From: Terfezia claveryi
Taxonomy: Eukaryota > Ascomycota > Pezizomycetes > Pezizales > Pezizaceae
DNA length: 64,000 bases
Direction: 5' to 3'
NCBI GenBank assembly: GCA_015179025.1
Contig: WHUX01000058.1
Location: 124,001 to 188,000 of the forward strand
A program made the translations under genes and the position numbers. Position 1 is the first letter of the stretch, and each line of letters begins with the position of its first letter. The notes beneath the pieces were generated by a model. That model was not told the origin of the DNA. It saw only the letters and a list, made by a program, of their open reading frames with translations, and ran no database searches. Positions 22,011 to 34,491 of this stretch are shown one piece after another.

Positions 22011-24582
22011 TTGGGGTGCGCCATTTTCGATTTCCGCATTCGAATTCTGAAGGACCAGCCTTCATGATTAGCTAAGCTACATATACAGTCTCTGCTCTAC
22101 AATCACCGTCCTATAGCTACATCATAGTTACCCTCACATTCCCAATACAATTCCCTTGAAGTATGACCGCCCGTGGGCGTCTCTATCCCTCCTAATAGGC
22201 CGGATACGGCACTAAGCGCGGAACCCACTATCCCCCTCCTCCGAGGCACAACCTGGAATGCTTTGAAACCCCTCCCCCGCAGGGCACCCTCAGCCCCAAC
22301 CTGAACTCTGTGCTTCAGTAGCCTCCTTTGTGAGGGAGTAGGCTGGTTGGCTGAGCTATTGGGGAGGGAGTTGATGGTAACCTGCGAAGGAGGGAGTTCT
22401 TAAAAAGAGGAAGGAGATATGAAGACAAAATGGAAGAGGATCAGTTTTGAGGAGGCTTTGGCTCATTCGATGAGAGCATCTAGAATCGCTCATTTTGCGG
22501 AGGTTAGTGACCCTAACCTATTCACCTACCATTTTGATTGTAAAAGTAACCATGTTATAGGTGAAAGTGACCGCAGTGCTTGAAAGCTCAAAATTTCCCA
22601 AGTCAAGTTTACCTTGCTCAAATCTTGCTATGATTGGGTCTCTCGAGAGCCAAAGCGACATCGATTCAGGATAGTACCTTGGCTACTCTAAGCCTATGGC
22701 CTAACCAGACTACCTATATATAGATACCTGACTACTATACATAGGTTTCTGAACCTCTTAGTGGTCCCACTCAGTCAATACGTACGTGTTCAGGTTTACT
22801 GACGGTAAATGTTCACATAGTTCAGACAATCTACTTAAACCCCTCAAGTCTCCATCCACAGATCCCCATCCACAGATCACTATACTTGGTACAACCGCAT
22901 CTCTCGCCACAACAAACTCCATGATGGACCACAAAGAGAAGGAGCTGGAGTGGGATTCTGATTTACCTTCTGCGTCACCGCACTTCAGCACACAGAACCC
23001 CCAGTGTCACGAGAAATACACTGGCTTGGGACATACGTTTAGCATTTCGAGCGAGATGTATCTATTGGTCCTAAGAGGCGTTGAAAATTCTGTATTTATA
23101 AGAGCTACCTCCCACCTCGCCATTACCAATGCACGGCTCTCCCTCCATACCAAGCCCACAACGTTATTCAACCTATGCCTATGAAGCTCAGCTAGTCCGG
23201 TTTGCCTCATCCCCGTCCTCGTTTCCTGCTTTACCTACCCGCTCTCGGCGTTTCTAGAGTTATAGAGATAATGATTCTACTATGAAAACTGGTGAAAACA
23301 AGGCCTCGGGTGGCACTCCTACCCACTCTCTTCGCCATGAGAATCACCTTCACCACGATAAACTTTGGATTCTTCGCAATGCAGGAGAATAATAAGCTCC
23401 ATCTTCCAATGGCACCATTTGCTACGGAGTTGGCTTGGCGGGCGAGGATGATGTTAGCGTATCAGAGATATATGGGTAGGCATAAAGCCAGGAGGGAAAT
23501 GCGGAAGGATGGAGCACTTCAACCTGAGGCCTAGGAGGAAGATTGGGATATTGAACATTTAGTTTTAATAAAAAGCACTGTATGAAGGAAATTTATATTA
23601 TTTTTCCCTATAGTTAGGTTTCAAAGATGGTAGAAAGATTAGTTCCGTGTCCAAAGACAGTTCTGTAGATTTGGCTATGTACAAGATGTATGTGCTACTT
23701 GAGCAGGAATAAGTGCTTGCATCCGTTGAGGCAAGGGATCAACAATCGCGGCAGATGTAAGACGTACATACTCTTTGCTGTAAATATAATCTTTGCTGTA
23801 AATATCAAGCGAGTGAAGATGCCAGAGACTAACTAGAAAACTCATGAGTCCATATATGACTTTTGGGCTGATACCCTTAATACATACAATAGAAGGATAA
23901 AGAAAGATTTCTATCATTGCCCCGACTGTTCATCCATTCTATCTAACCATTCTTGGAAGCCGGTCTTCTCCAAAATCCCTGGTCGCACGCAAATACATCC
24001 CACAAGGTTTCCAGTCCATTGGTCTCTGTTCTTACAATCCGTTCGCCAGCCCATGCCCTCATTCCACACACTGAATCCCACTTCCTTCGGCCGCCCAAAA
24101 GGCTTCCCAGCGTCCGACTCCGTTCAGACTAATCACCCAACGCTCCCCAATCATCTGATGCTTGTCCCTTGCCGCATGATCACTTTCATCTATGGTGGTA
24201 AAGAATCAATAAGGGAAGCAAAGCCTCAGGTTAACATTCGTACCGTTAGACGACGTACGTGAAAGTGAGGTTGGATTGCAGGCATAACCGCCCCGATGAT
24301 TTCGAATATTTTTTGCCCGTACAAAGTACATTTATACCCGTCCAAGCCTGTGATGTGGAGCGCAAATAGAGTAAGATTCGGATCTTGTCGGGAAGCTTTG
24401 GAAGTATAAACTGCTCAAGGCGTTTCGGCTTTGACGCAAGGTGGCGGGTATGGGGAATTCCACTCCCAAATCTTGGATAATGGCATTAGCACTTAGGATT
24501 GTCCCATCGCTTCGATCGAAAAAAAAAAGCCCTGTCTTCAATAACGGGATACCAGGTGGATTCAAAGATCTGTCGATGTCGT
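22011..24582. other. Intergenic, no supportable gene
   Basis: A frame at 22786-23184 (132 aa) and one at 23292-23534 have no recognised motif; the second starts at GTG, so it is weak as a gene. The words GTGACCCTAACC (22509) and AACCATGTTATAG (22548) recur at 51336-51348, showing a second dispersed repeat. Two 16-bp direct copies of TCTTTGCTGTAAATAT lie at 23771-23804. Confidence 0.45.
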
Positions 24583-24992
24583 GAACAAGATCCCCCTGTG
24601 GCTTAGAAAGGCGTAATGTTGCGCCAGGGAATCGTGCGAATGACGACAACCCCGGTAATTACACAGATGACGAAGCTGAAGACGATGAAAGTAAGGATGG
24701 AGGAGATGACAATAATGACGGTGAAGATACTGAAGATAATGACGTCACAGCTGAGGATATCAATGATTATTTGCAGCATGAGAACACTAGTACTGAGGAT
24801 AATGGAGATGAGGTCGCTGAGGATGAAGATGGAGCTGAGCTGAGGGCAAGAGGTTACTGCCTGTCCGTCCGGTGTTTGTTCTCGTCACCGTGGTATGCCT
24901 TGGCGCACTTTGGGAGTTTCCGTTTGAGCGCAGTCCAACTAGGACATGATCCCGAGCCCATGGGCCTGGTAAGCGATGGGTATACAAGCTAG
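24583..24992 (+). other. Open stretch encoding a highly acidic segment
   Basis: A 136-codon stop-free frame. About 65 consecutive residues (24640-24840) are dominated by Asp, Glu and Asn, with phrases such as NYTDDEAEDDESKDGG and DVTAEDINDYLQHE, and then it becomes ordinary sequence to the stop at 24990-24992. There is no upstream ATG. The acidic run is unlikely to be random but no family can be named; an exon or a transposon protein tail are both possible. Confidence 0.3.
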
Positions 24993-27900
24993 TCGGTAAT
25001 GCAACTCACATTATTGTATGCGAGTACTCGTCGGGTGGGAAGATATAGGGAAGATATATTAATAATATGGTGTGTTGCGTGGGACGCCAATATAAGTGCA
25101 TAGGACTAAAATGTTAGTCTCTTATGTACATACCGTGTGAGTGTATGTTGTAACTTTCTAACGTTGGATGTGACCTCTACCTTGGAGCCGCTGAATGAAT
25201 ACAACCATGTGAACGCTACCACACCAGTGTGTTTTAAGAGAGGTGGGATCATTCAACATCTAGTTACTGGTACGCTGGCCTTATGATCCTTCATAGAACT
25301 CTAGATACCTGTTCCAAACTAAATACATATATACATGTGTCTTGATAAATTCAAACAATTGTGTTTTCCAAATTATCAAGCCTCTTACTTCCCCAACTTC
25401 TTCCATCGCCGTATGCGCAGGGTGGATAATTGCCATATAATCGTTTTGAGCGGTTGACCCTTGGACGTTGTCGTTTTCGCAACTATCGTTGCGCTTCAAA
25501 CTGTTATACCAATTTGACTCGTTTTCCGAATATTTACTGGATAAGAGTAACCTACACTATTCGGTCTGTCGCATCAATTGGTCGAGACGGCGTTCACCCC
25601 GAGGGTATCTGATCTTGAGGTATGCGTACGTTGTATCTAAAGCTAGGCAGGGGACCAGACTATATCGAGAGATCATTCCACCACTGCCAAGTTCATATTA
25701 GTGATCTGAACTCACACGCCACTACGGATATACTAGCCGCTTACTATCTACGTTAGCAAGACATTGAGGGGCAGTTGGTTTGCAAGAGGGACTAGTGCAA
25801 GCTAGTCTAAGTGCAGCCAGACTACACCAACATAGTCTGGTTGGCACACACCAACAGAGTAGCCTTCAAATACTAAGTGAGTAGTAGTCTGGTTGGCACA
25901 ACACCCTCCTTTGAACCAGACTAAGTGAGTAGTGTGGCTTGGACACATCGGGGAGGCGGCAACGACATCTCGCCCAGCTGTATCCTAGGGCACCATCTCC
26001 TTATCCACTAGATAGATCATCAATATCCTCAACACCATCGACCTCATCGCCGGTATCTTGATTGGTCATATACACGAGGCCCATACATATGGACTTTGTA
26101 CGTACCGTTCGATCTTGTAGATTAATTTGCATACCCGCAAATCCCGTGACGACTCACGGATAAAGTCTCAGATGTTTGCGAGTAATGAGTTTCTACGAAA
26201 GAAAATGGAGTTTAAACTAGCTTCCTATAAGCACTATAGACTCCTTAATATAGAACCCCTCCCCCCCCCGCGACGACAATGCTTTTACATGCACGCGACT
26301 CTTCTTTATCCTTAGAACTATATGAACGAGAACTATGCTTTTGGATCATCTATATATCCTATTGTTCAATCTTTTGAGCCTTTCATCAACCTTTGACTTC
26401 AATGCCTACATCTTCCTTCGCACAGTATATACATACCCAAGTGCAAAATTGTGAATACTTTCAATATCAACATTTGATGAATCCCCCTGCGATGGTATCA
26501 TCACCTGGAATCTCATGCTTTGCTTCAATGATACTTATTCCTTATTTGGTTATTCAAAAAAATTTGATTAATAAGGTTGGTAGAGAAATTGTGAAATTGT
26601 TGTTATTTGAGACTTGCGTAGTAGAATTGAATGATCGAACTTGCGCAATAGGAATGAGACCCCCAGTCCTTCTCAACATGGCGAATAAGATCGAGGGACT
26701 TTTTGATGTCAATCAATCAATGTCTTGCTAATTCGGTAATATTGTTCATGGTTGCTGTCAAGTTTGTTGTTCTGCCACTAAAGAAATAAATGTTGTATGA
26801 TAATGTTGTAGCAGAGAGAGACAGAGAAGAAGACTGGACAGCCACTTTGAACTTCCTATATGATATTGCATTACCTAGCACAAATTTTAGTCTCATGTTT
26901 AATGTAGTCTCGATCAGACCCTCGTAGAGGTTTAATGTACGTTTGTGCCCACCAGTCCTAAGTATAGTTTTGCCATCACCAAATGTACTAGCCGTGAGCC
27001 ACCATGACATGTATGAGGGTACTGATAATCGTAACAAGCCTAATATTAATTATACCACATTACCAGCTGCATATATTTTGTAATTAAATTAGTCTAATGC
27101 CCAATCTGATAGTCTGACTAGGTTTTGAAGTCTCAATGCGGTAGTGACTACCATAACGAGTCTAGTGGCACTACATACCGTGCCTATCTGGCTTGGCACT
27201 TGAGGGCTTTTGTCTGATTTCACACATTTTATTGACAGGCTGTTGTAGTCTGGCTGAGCCGTTGCCCATTCCTACTCAATTGAGGGACAGAGTTGGAGGA
27301 GTAGCCTCGATGAGAGGGAGTTATGGGGCGGTTGGAGACAGTTGAGGGTAACCCCCAGTCATCAATCTTCCCCTTCAGCCTGTAAACCCTGTCCACCAAC
27401 CTATCGTTGCTACATTGCAACGCGTCACACAGTTTGTCGGAAATGTTGATAAATGCGGTTGAACTGGCATAACTCGAACCTAGTAGTGTACAAGAATAGC
27501 GTCCCATGAAACGGATGTAACCTTGGCCTGGCAGGTAGCATAGTTTTCAAAAATCTATCGGCCCTGGCCATAGTAAGCTGTGGCTCAAAGATTTCCCGGT
27601 AAAGGGAAATACTGGAGAACCGGTGTTAGTATTTGCTTGTACGAAATCTACCTTGCGCCAAGAATTCCTAACAGGTCACCGGGGACTGGGAGCTAGTGGT
27701 TGGTGTTGGCGTGTAGGCTTGATTTTGGCGTCGACTATAGGTATGTTGTCCAGCTACCACTCACAATCGGTGATGGGTGAGGAGAAAACCTACCTAGACA
27801 GGGAAATACCTCAATATAAACCATCCTCAGAAACACACTGCTGTTTTCATTTCATCCGTTCATTCTCATCTCTCAATATCCCCATCGCCTCTTTCTCATC

Positions 27901-30900
27901 CTCGTTATTCATGGGAGGATAGATTGTGGAGATCAGGGTGCCTCCCTAAGGATTCAAGTTCCATTCGATCTACGGACTCAGATACCTACTCGGTCCATGC
28001 GCCTTTCCTCACTTTCATCCTCCATTCCATCATCCTCGATCATGTCGTCGTCCCTCTTCTCGTGTACTATATAATCTAATCAATATGATTGCTTGTTTCT
28101 GCATGGTTCTCTGACGCAACTACATACTCTTTCAAGCCGCATGGGGCTCTGCCTTGACACATCGACAAAGGGAGAGCCACTACCAGAGCCTAATTTGTAG
28201 GGGATCTCATGACACGAGTATATTGTTCCTTAGAAACAACCAAAGTACGTATCTGTACTTGATGCAAACCCAGAATTAGACTCCTAGATACAGGGCTTTC
28301 AAGAGTCTTTTTAAAGCAAGGTATGCTGCACCTGCAGAACAAACTATAGCCTGGGATCCGGAGATGGTTTTACCTCCGGTGTCATCTGCGGCCAATATGC
28401 CTCTTGCATCACCAGATGTCATGACGAGCTTGTCAAAATTGAGCTCGCTCGTTCACTCAAGTTGACTTACTTGGCACAGCCAAATATTCCTCGTTGAAGA
28501 ATGCCCACCTATGCAGCTATGAGCAAGACTCTCCCAAATCCTATATACTACGCCATCATGGGATTCCGGCAAATTACATGGAAACACTATAAGCTGCCCT
28601 CCATCTAGTTGAAAAACATTTTCCTGGTACCATGAGTTCCCGTGTTCTTACATATACCACACAATTTTGATGTATTAGCTAGTTACTTTGCTCAAGGAGC
28701 CCCAGAACCTTTCAGAATGGGACTGTGTTATTACTTCTGTACGTCGTGCTTGAGCAACTCACTGTTGTTCAAGCAGGATACCCAGGGCCGGTAACTCAGG
28801 CCACCCCCGGGACACGGTCTGAATGAGACTATTACCTTGCAACATTAGCAATAATATCAAAGCTGAGTTGTAATGTAAAAAAATGAGAGCCCATAATACC
28901 AAGGAAATCCCTTTTCAACCGGATGGAGGGAGGCTTCTGGTGTTTCAATCATATTGCAAAGCCAATTGTGAATGTTATAGCCCGAAAGCACATATTCTCT
29001 ATGTATATAGTCAGACCGAAGTCATGAAATTTTAAGAGAGAGCGAGCTACTAAAGATTAGCTACCGTCTAAGGATGCAGTAACGCCTTTCGTGATAAATC
29101 GTGAACAGATGGTGAGAAAAAAGACATGCCAAAATCAACCCAATGACTTCCTTTCCGATATGACTCCCCAATGACAAGCATACCTCCCCCTTTCTACAAC
29201 ACCGTTGGGTTCTCCAGAGAGGAGCCCAAGTTTGGACACCGCCAGTTACGCCACAGGTGGGCAGGGCAGCTTACCCTTAGACAGAACAGGTAGTGGATAA
29301 CAACTCTCCAGAGACAGAGATATGGCCCTGGCGGGTATTGTATGCATAACAATGACTATCTATGGGATCATGCCTATGCTTTATGTGCACTCGTTTGGGG
29401 TTTGCCAAAAAAAGATACACTTCTGGTTCATAGCTGCAATAGAGGGATCTCCGGGGTATTTAGCACGAAGTAGTCGTACATTTATTATAGAATAGATGAC
29501 TGGGCGACTACTGTAACTTGACCACTGATCCAGGGAGCATGGTATGGAATCCCAAGCTTGATATGGCAACGTTCCCTAGGAATACAACAAAAAAGTAATT
29601 GAATCACCTGGGTATTGAACCTCAGACAATTTGCATGGTAATACGGGGCGATTTGTACTCGCATATATATATGCCACGAATGCATGAATACCACGTAAGG
29701 AGGCGCATGTATATAATTCTAGTGCAATTTAATTTAGCACCCCTTCTGGGTTTCTGGTTTTGTTGGTAGTGGGCCCGTGCTACTCGAGCCTGTGTTAACA
29801 TCATAGCCTCCATAGGACTCGGTCTACCCTAAGACAGCCAATTCAGGTGGTATCTCGCTTGGAGACATATCATTTCCAGCTGAGAATTTATAGCTGCCTC
29901 CCCAAGATAAATAGAGATGACTAGCTAAGGGGGGATAAGATAGGCAGTAGGTACTGTCATATAAGCTTTTTGTTCGCTGCTTCCTTGACTATATCATAAG
30001 GCTTTAGCTATAAACATTGCGCCAAAAAAGAAAGCTACCTATTTCACGCCAAATGAAAATAGTAAGTCACGTAGGCCCGAGATCTAGCTCATTGCATATC
30101 TTCCGCTTCTTTCTAGTTTCGGACTTCACATACTCCGAAACCTTTGTTAATGATATCGTTAAAACCCATTGTTCTAGCCTGTCGATAAAGCCTTGTAGTT
30201 TCTGTGTCCTCTCTATTGTTCGGTCCTTTTCCTTCCTAGAATCCTTAAATGCTTGTTTCTTTGTCAAACCAGTTTGACTAGTGTCGGATTTTTCAGGAAT
30301 GACAAAAATAAAATTTATTTTTCCAGTTTCAGGAAAGGATTCTATTAGGGGTTCTAAGCCACTCCACTAGAATAGTTGTTAGCCACTGTGTAGAAAAGAA
30401 ACCTCTGTATAGATAACAGACTTTTATTGAATGAGTATCGCTAGTTGTTATTTAAACAAAAAATAAAGAGGGATAATGGCATTAACAGTAGTATTGTTCA
30501 ATACAATTGGTATATTGTACTTCTCTGACATAAGAGAGTTAGAACTCATAAAATAATATACCGTATAGGCTAGGAGATTAATGTCCATAGTAGGGGATGA
30601 ATTTCCACTTCAATCACCAATTGGTATATCTATAAATAAATTAGATTATCTATTAACTATTTTTATATTATTACTTACTGTGAATTTTTCTCCGCACAGC
30701 AGGATCTTATGCGCAAACACTTTGAAAAGGATACCTTTCAATACTCCCCCCTCAAACCTAGAGAGAATCTGCTATAATTGGAAGGTATTACAATCTAAAA
30801 GAATAGATAAACATTGCTTATGAATATATATAGTAGTAAAGCATACTCTAGGAATATATAATTTATCATTCATTGGAATGATATGCAAGAGTTTGCTAGT

Positions 30901-32680
30901 GATATTGCCAATGAGTAAGCTATGGTAAGTGAGAACCGCCTCCATATCAAAACAATTAGCAATATAGTTAGGCTCAAAAAGTGATTCGAGGTCAAGCAGC
31001 CTATCAGGAGTAGTCATTGCTATGAGAGTTCTTGGCACCCCCCCTACTTTGTATATAGTTCCTTAAGATTCTCCTGAGAAATCTTCTTTCCCATAGGTTA
31101 AAATTCTATATTCTAGTTTTCCAACTTATGATGTCTAGAATGTAGGTTGACGGGAAGTCTCGGTCCCAGATGTCTTGCATATGCAGGATTCCCAAAAAGG
31201 AAAGGGGAAAAGACTTTTGGTGTGAGCCTCCGTACCTACACTCTAATCCCACACAGAGCCCAGACCGATTTATTTGAGTGGTAGGTTAAATCGGTCTGGA
31301 ACTATGCTTCCCAGATCCTTAGCGCCGTTCTGCTCAGTGCTCAGGCCGGTTGCCATGAGGTGAACACGCTAAACTAGGGGCATTTTTTATGCACCACCAA
31401 ACTATATGCATCTACACACCCAATTCGACTTGAAGTGCTAGACAGTATGAAGGACAATAGTGTCGATCTTCTCAGTCTGTTCGATCATGATATTAGATTA
31501 GGGTAGTCTGGTTGCACAACCCTTCGGAACAAGATTAGGGAGCGAGGGAAAGAATCCGTCGTGGATCTGGTAGAGACTTTCTTCTCCAACTTGGAAGGAA
31601 ATTATAGTCACGTTCCGGGCCCTATGCATAGGAATTTTTTTTAAATGTCACATACCGTGTTAAGGCTTAATCATAATACGATTATTATGCTCTACGAATC
31701 TAGGCTCAGAATGCATCCAGAGGCAATATAGTTGGTTGCGGTACGGCCTTTACAAGAAAATTTCTTAGATCCTTTTCGGCAAAAAGAACGAGGAAAATCT
31801 GATAGTTATTACGGCATGCCGGTGTTATACCTTGACTCCTACTCCTCACCCTTTTACCTTCCCACTCCTGTGCTGCTCTTCCGCAATCCTAAAATATTCC
31901 CCTTCTCCACATCTGTATCTACATTTAGTTTCTCTTTCTACACCCCCACATTTATTTCACAATGTCTACATCCTTCCTAATTCCCGCGCATTGGAACCCT
32001 GCGCAACATATCCTCTTCATATCTGCATTCCTAGGTCTTTGTACCGCCTCTTCTTTTCCTAAAGCCATACCCTTCAAGAGATGACCAAATGGGGGTCTTG
32101 AATATTCATGGGGGTTTGGGTATACTGCGGGTTTGGCGCAGTCTCTGTAGTGTTCTATATGTATTGAACTCCAGCAGTATGATGTTCCACATACTGACTA
32201 ATCCTTAAGTTTCAAGAGAAGGGCCTAGATTACCACGGTCATTTGAAGTGCATTGAGGTAAATTTAGATAAGGGTAGTTTAATTCCTGCTAGTAGGAGGG
32301 AGTGAGGGAGCACGTGCCCCGGTGAGAATAGTTAGCACTTGAAGCAAACTCCGTTTTGGTTTCGTAGTGCTAAATGAATAGAAATTATTTTGGCACGGTC
32401 AGTACCCATGACTGCTTAGCCAGTTAGAACTACTTCACCGTCCCACAGCTAATTCAGTTTGAATAGCCAGTCAAGTGCGAATTTCGAGGGATTAGCTTAC
32501 CGGGTGATCTTCATGGCACCAAGTCCGATGGGATATAGTAATCAGCAAAGACACTACAAGGTAAAGGTTGAATGCAGGGCTTGGGATGAAAGTGTATTTT
32601 CTTTCACAGGGGCAGTACAGTCGTGACAGAAGATACTTTGATGTCGATATGAAGCAATTATTCCCCATCTAGAGCCCCCG
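24993..32680. other. Long gene-poor stretch
   Basis: Nothing can be called with confidence. Weak points are a plus frame at 26393-26731 (112 aa), a coiled-coil-like basic minus frame at 30067-30267 and a minus frame at 30772-31038 (88 aa). A protein-like run near 28320-28470 (WDPEMVLPPVSSAANMPLA) also stands out. Full interspersed motifs AGTCTGGTTGGCACA occur at 25834 and 25886-25902, and a variant at 31505. The region is AT-rich around 30400-30900. Confidence 0.4.
31260..31299. repeat. Perfect 13-bp inverted repeat
   Basis: CCAGACCGATTTA (31260-31272) and TAAATCGGTCTGG (31287-31299) form a perfect 13-bp stem with a 14-nt loop. No T-run or gene end is next to it, so it is not an obvious terminator. 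It could be a tiny transposon footprint. Confidence 0.7.
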
Positions 32681-32752
32681 TAGTCGTGGTGACAATTGAA
32701 TTCACAGCCTTCGTCTAGCTAGACAACGCTCTACCAGTTTAGCCACACGACT
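32681..32752 (-). pseudogene. tRNA-like sequence, probable tRNA pseudogene
   Basis: On the minus strand AGTCGTG pairs perfectly with CACGACT (7-bp acceptor). TGGCTAAACTGGTAGAGC is a good A box and D-arm. GTGAA-TTCAATT-GTCAC forms a T-arm with four of five pairs. Total length is 72 nt including the A discriminator. The anticodon arm is irregular: TTGTC/GACGA leaves only a six-base TAGCTA loop, so no anticodon can be assigned. The B box (TTCAATT) is also imperfect. I read it as a decayed tRNA or tRNA-derived SINE head. Confidence 0.4.
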
Positions 32753-33808
32753 TTTGGGAATCCCCCCTACTATTTTCTATACTTGCATAATACCCGTCCA
32801 ATTCTCCCTCCAAGCCTCCCTCCGGGCATTAAACCCCAGAACTAATTCCATGTTAGTTATATATACTTGCTCAGAGCTTCCGAAGGTGAAACATATACCC
32901 AAATATCCCATGAATAGAGCTAACACAAGCGTGAGAGCCCCCACCGCCCTCCCCAACCATCAGCAGCACCTGCAATTCTCGTTATACCTATAAAGATGTG
33001 ACAACAATCATACCCTGTGCAGCAATGAAAGTGCTTGTATGCTCCCACCACCAGCAAGGACACAATCCCACCAACCAATATACCCACTACCCCACCATCA
33101 AATTGCCGTTCACCTGTATCTGTGAACCGAAGCTTGCCTTCCTGTTCCATTATAGTGAGAGGAATGAGACCCCATAAAAGTAACAGTTATTTATTAAAAA
33201 AAAAAAAAAATTGTGAGAGGGGATTTGGTTTCGGTGATCATCGTTGTCGTGATGGTAAAGGGGAGAGAGGTGGCTATCAGTGGTGGTTGGTTCACAGCAC
33301 TGTTCATTGTATTAGCTTCTTCCCGTCCCATTCACCAGTAGAAGTATATTCATGGTGAAGTGGTTATCCTATAATTTTACATTTTCAGTTTAACCAAAGC
33401 GATAACGACAAGGAGAGTATATTGAGGAGCAGGCTTGGGTTCAGTGTATGTTCGTAATGATAGTGGAGATGGAAAGGCAGAAAATGAAGGGGCAGAAGGG
33501 AGGTGAAATAGAGTGGGAAGCAGGTGAAACAGTCTCAGGGGTCGACATCCGGGGAAGACTCATGGGGCTGCGGCCAGTCATGTTGCAATTGCTCCGTTGG
33601 AAGTTGTCTAGAGGCGTCATCGTTGACTGTATCATTCCATCTCAACGACAGATATATATGAGCGCATAGCCTCATATACGGGCGTTCTTCTGCATGGGTA
33701 TTTGATATCTGGAATAGCGAGAGTAATTTGTTTTGTCCTGGATGCTTCGCCGTAGGTCGACTAGTCTTTGCCGCACTTGGTTTTTCTAGCTGAAAATGAG
33801 AGTACACT
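32753..33808. other. Spacer upstream of the Copia element
   Basis: No supportable gene. There is an A14 tract near 33197-33210. Overlapping frames on both strands at 33441-33807 show no motif. Confidence 0.5.
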
Positions 33809-33813
33809 GTAGG

Positions 33814-33960
33814 TGATAGAACGTCTTATTCCTTATCCTCATGATCCTTCTCCAAGATCATGTTCACGTATATCTACATCATGCCAAGCCCGCCAGCCTA
33901 GTCGGCTCTGCCATATACAGTACATGTGCCGCTGCCATTGCTGTACATGTGGTACTAACA
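33814..33960 (-). repeat. Copia 3' LTR (147 bp)
   Basis: Matches 38303-38449 base for base by eye. TG...CA ends are on the element strand. It is short for a Copia LTR. It contains CATGTACAGCAATGGCAGCGG and GTACTGTATATG; the latter may serve as a TATA-like element, which is inference. Confidence 0.97.
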
Positions 33961-33970
33961 CCTCCCCTCG
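33961..33970 (-). other. Copia polypurine tract
   Basis: The element strand reads CGAGGGGAGG directly before the 3' LTR, the usual place for plus-strand priming. Confidence 0.7.
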
Positions 33971-34112
33971 GGCGCATGATGAAGTGAAGGCAGAAAGAGA
34001 GAAAGAAAGAAAAAAAATAGTGAAACAACAAAAAAAAATAAAAGAAAGAGGTAACAATTCGCATTCCTCCCCTGTTTCCTATGTTCCTACGATTCTGCCT
34101 TCCAATCTCTTT

Positions 34113-34484
34113 TTTAGGTCATTATTTAGGGACCAAGGAGCGAATAATATACCCCACACCCTCCAATCTGCATATTGTCAGATTAGGATTATTTTAGGTC
34201 ATTAGGGACCACGGAGCGAATAACATACCCCACACCCTCCAATCTGCATTTTATATTGTCAGATTAGGATTATTTTTAGGTCATTAGGGACCATGGAGCG
34301 AATAACATACCCCACACCCTCCAATCTGCATTTTATATTGTCAGATTAGGATTATTTTAGGTCATTTAGGGACCACGGAGCGAATAACATACCCCACACC
34401 CTCCAATCTGCATTTTATATTGTCAGATTAGGATTGTTTTTTTAGGTCATTCAGGACCAGGGAGCGAATAACATACCCCACACT
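34113..34484. repeat. Tandem repeat (~82 bp x 4.4) in Copia 3' UTR
   Basis: Copies begin TAGGTCATT at about 34115, 34195, 34277, 34358 and 34443. Each continues AGGGACCA.GGAGCGAATAACAT, then ACCCCACACCCTCCAATCTGC. The last is truncated by the end of the RT frame. It lies wholly between the stop codon and the polypurine tract. Confidence 0.95.
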
Positions 34485-34491
34485 GATTTGT

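Noticed and set aside
34113..34484. Regular repeat array considered as CRISPR
   Set aside because: Units are contiguous ~82-bp duplications without unique spacers, in a fungal retrotransposon 3' UTR.
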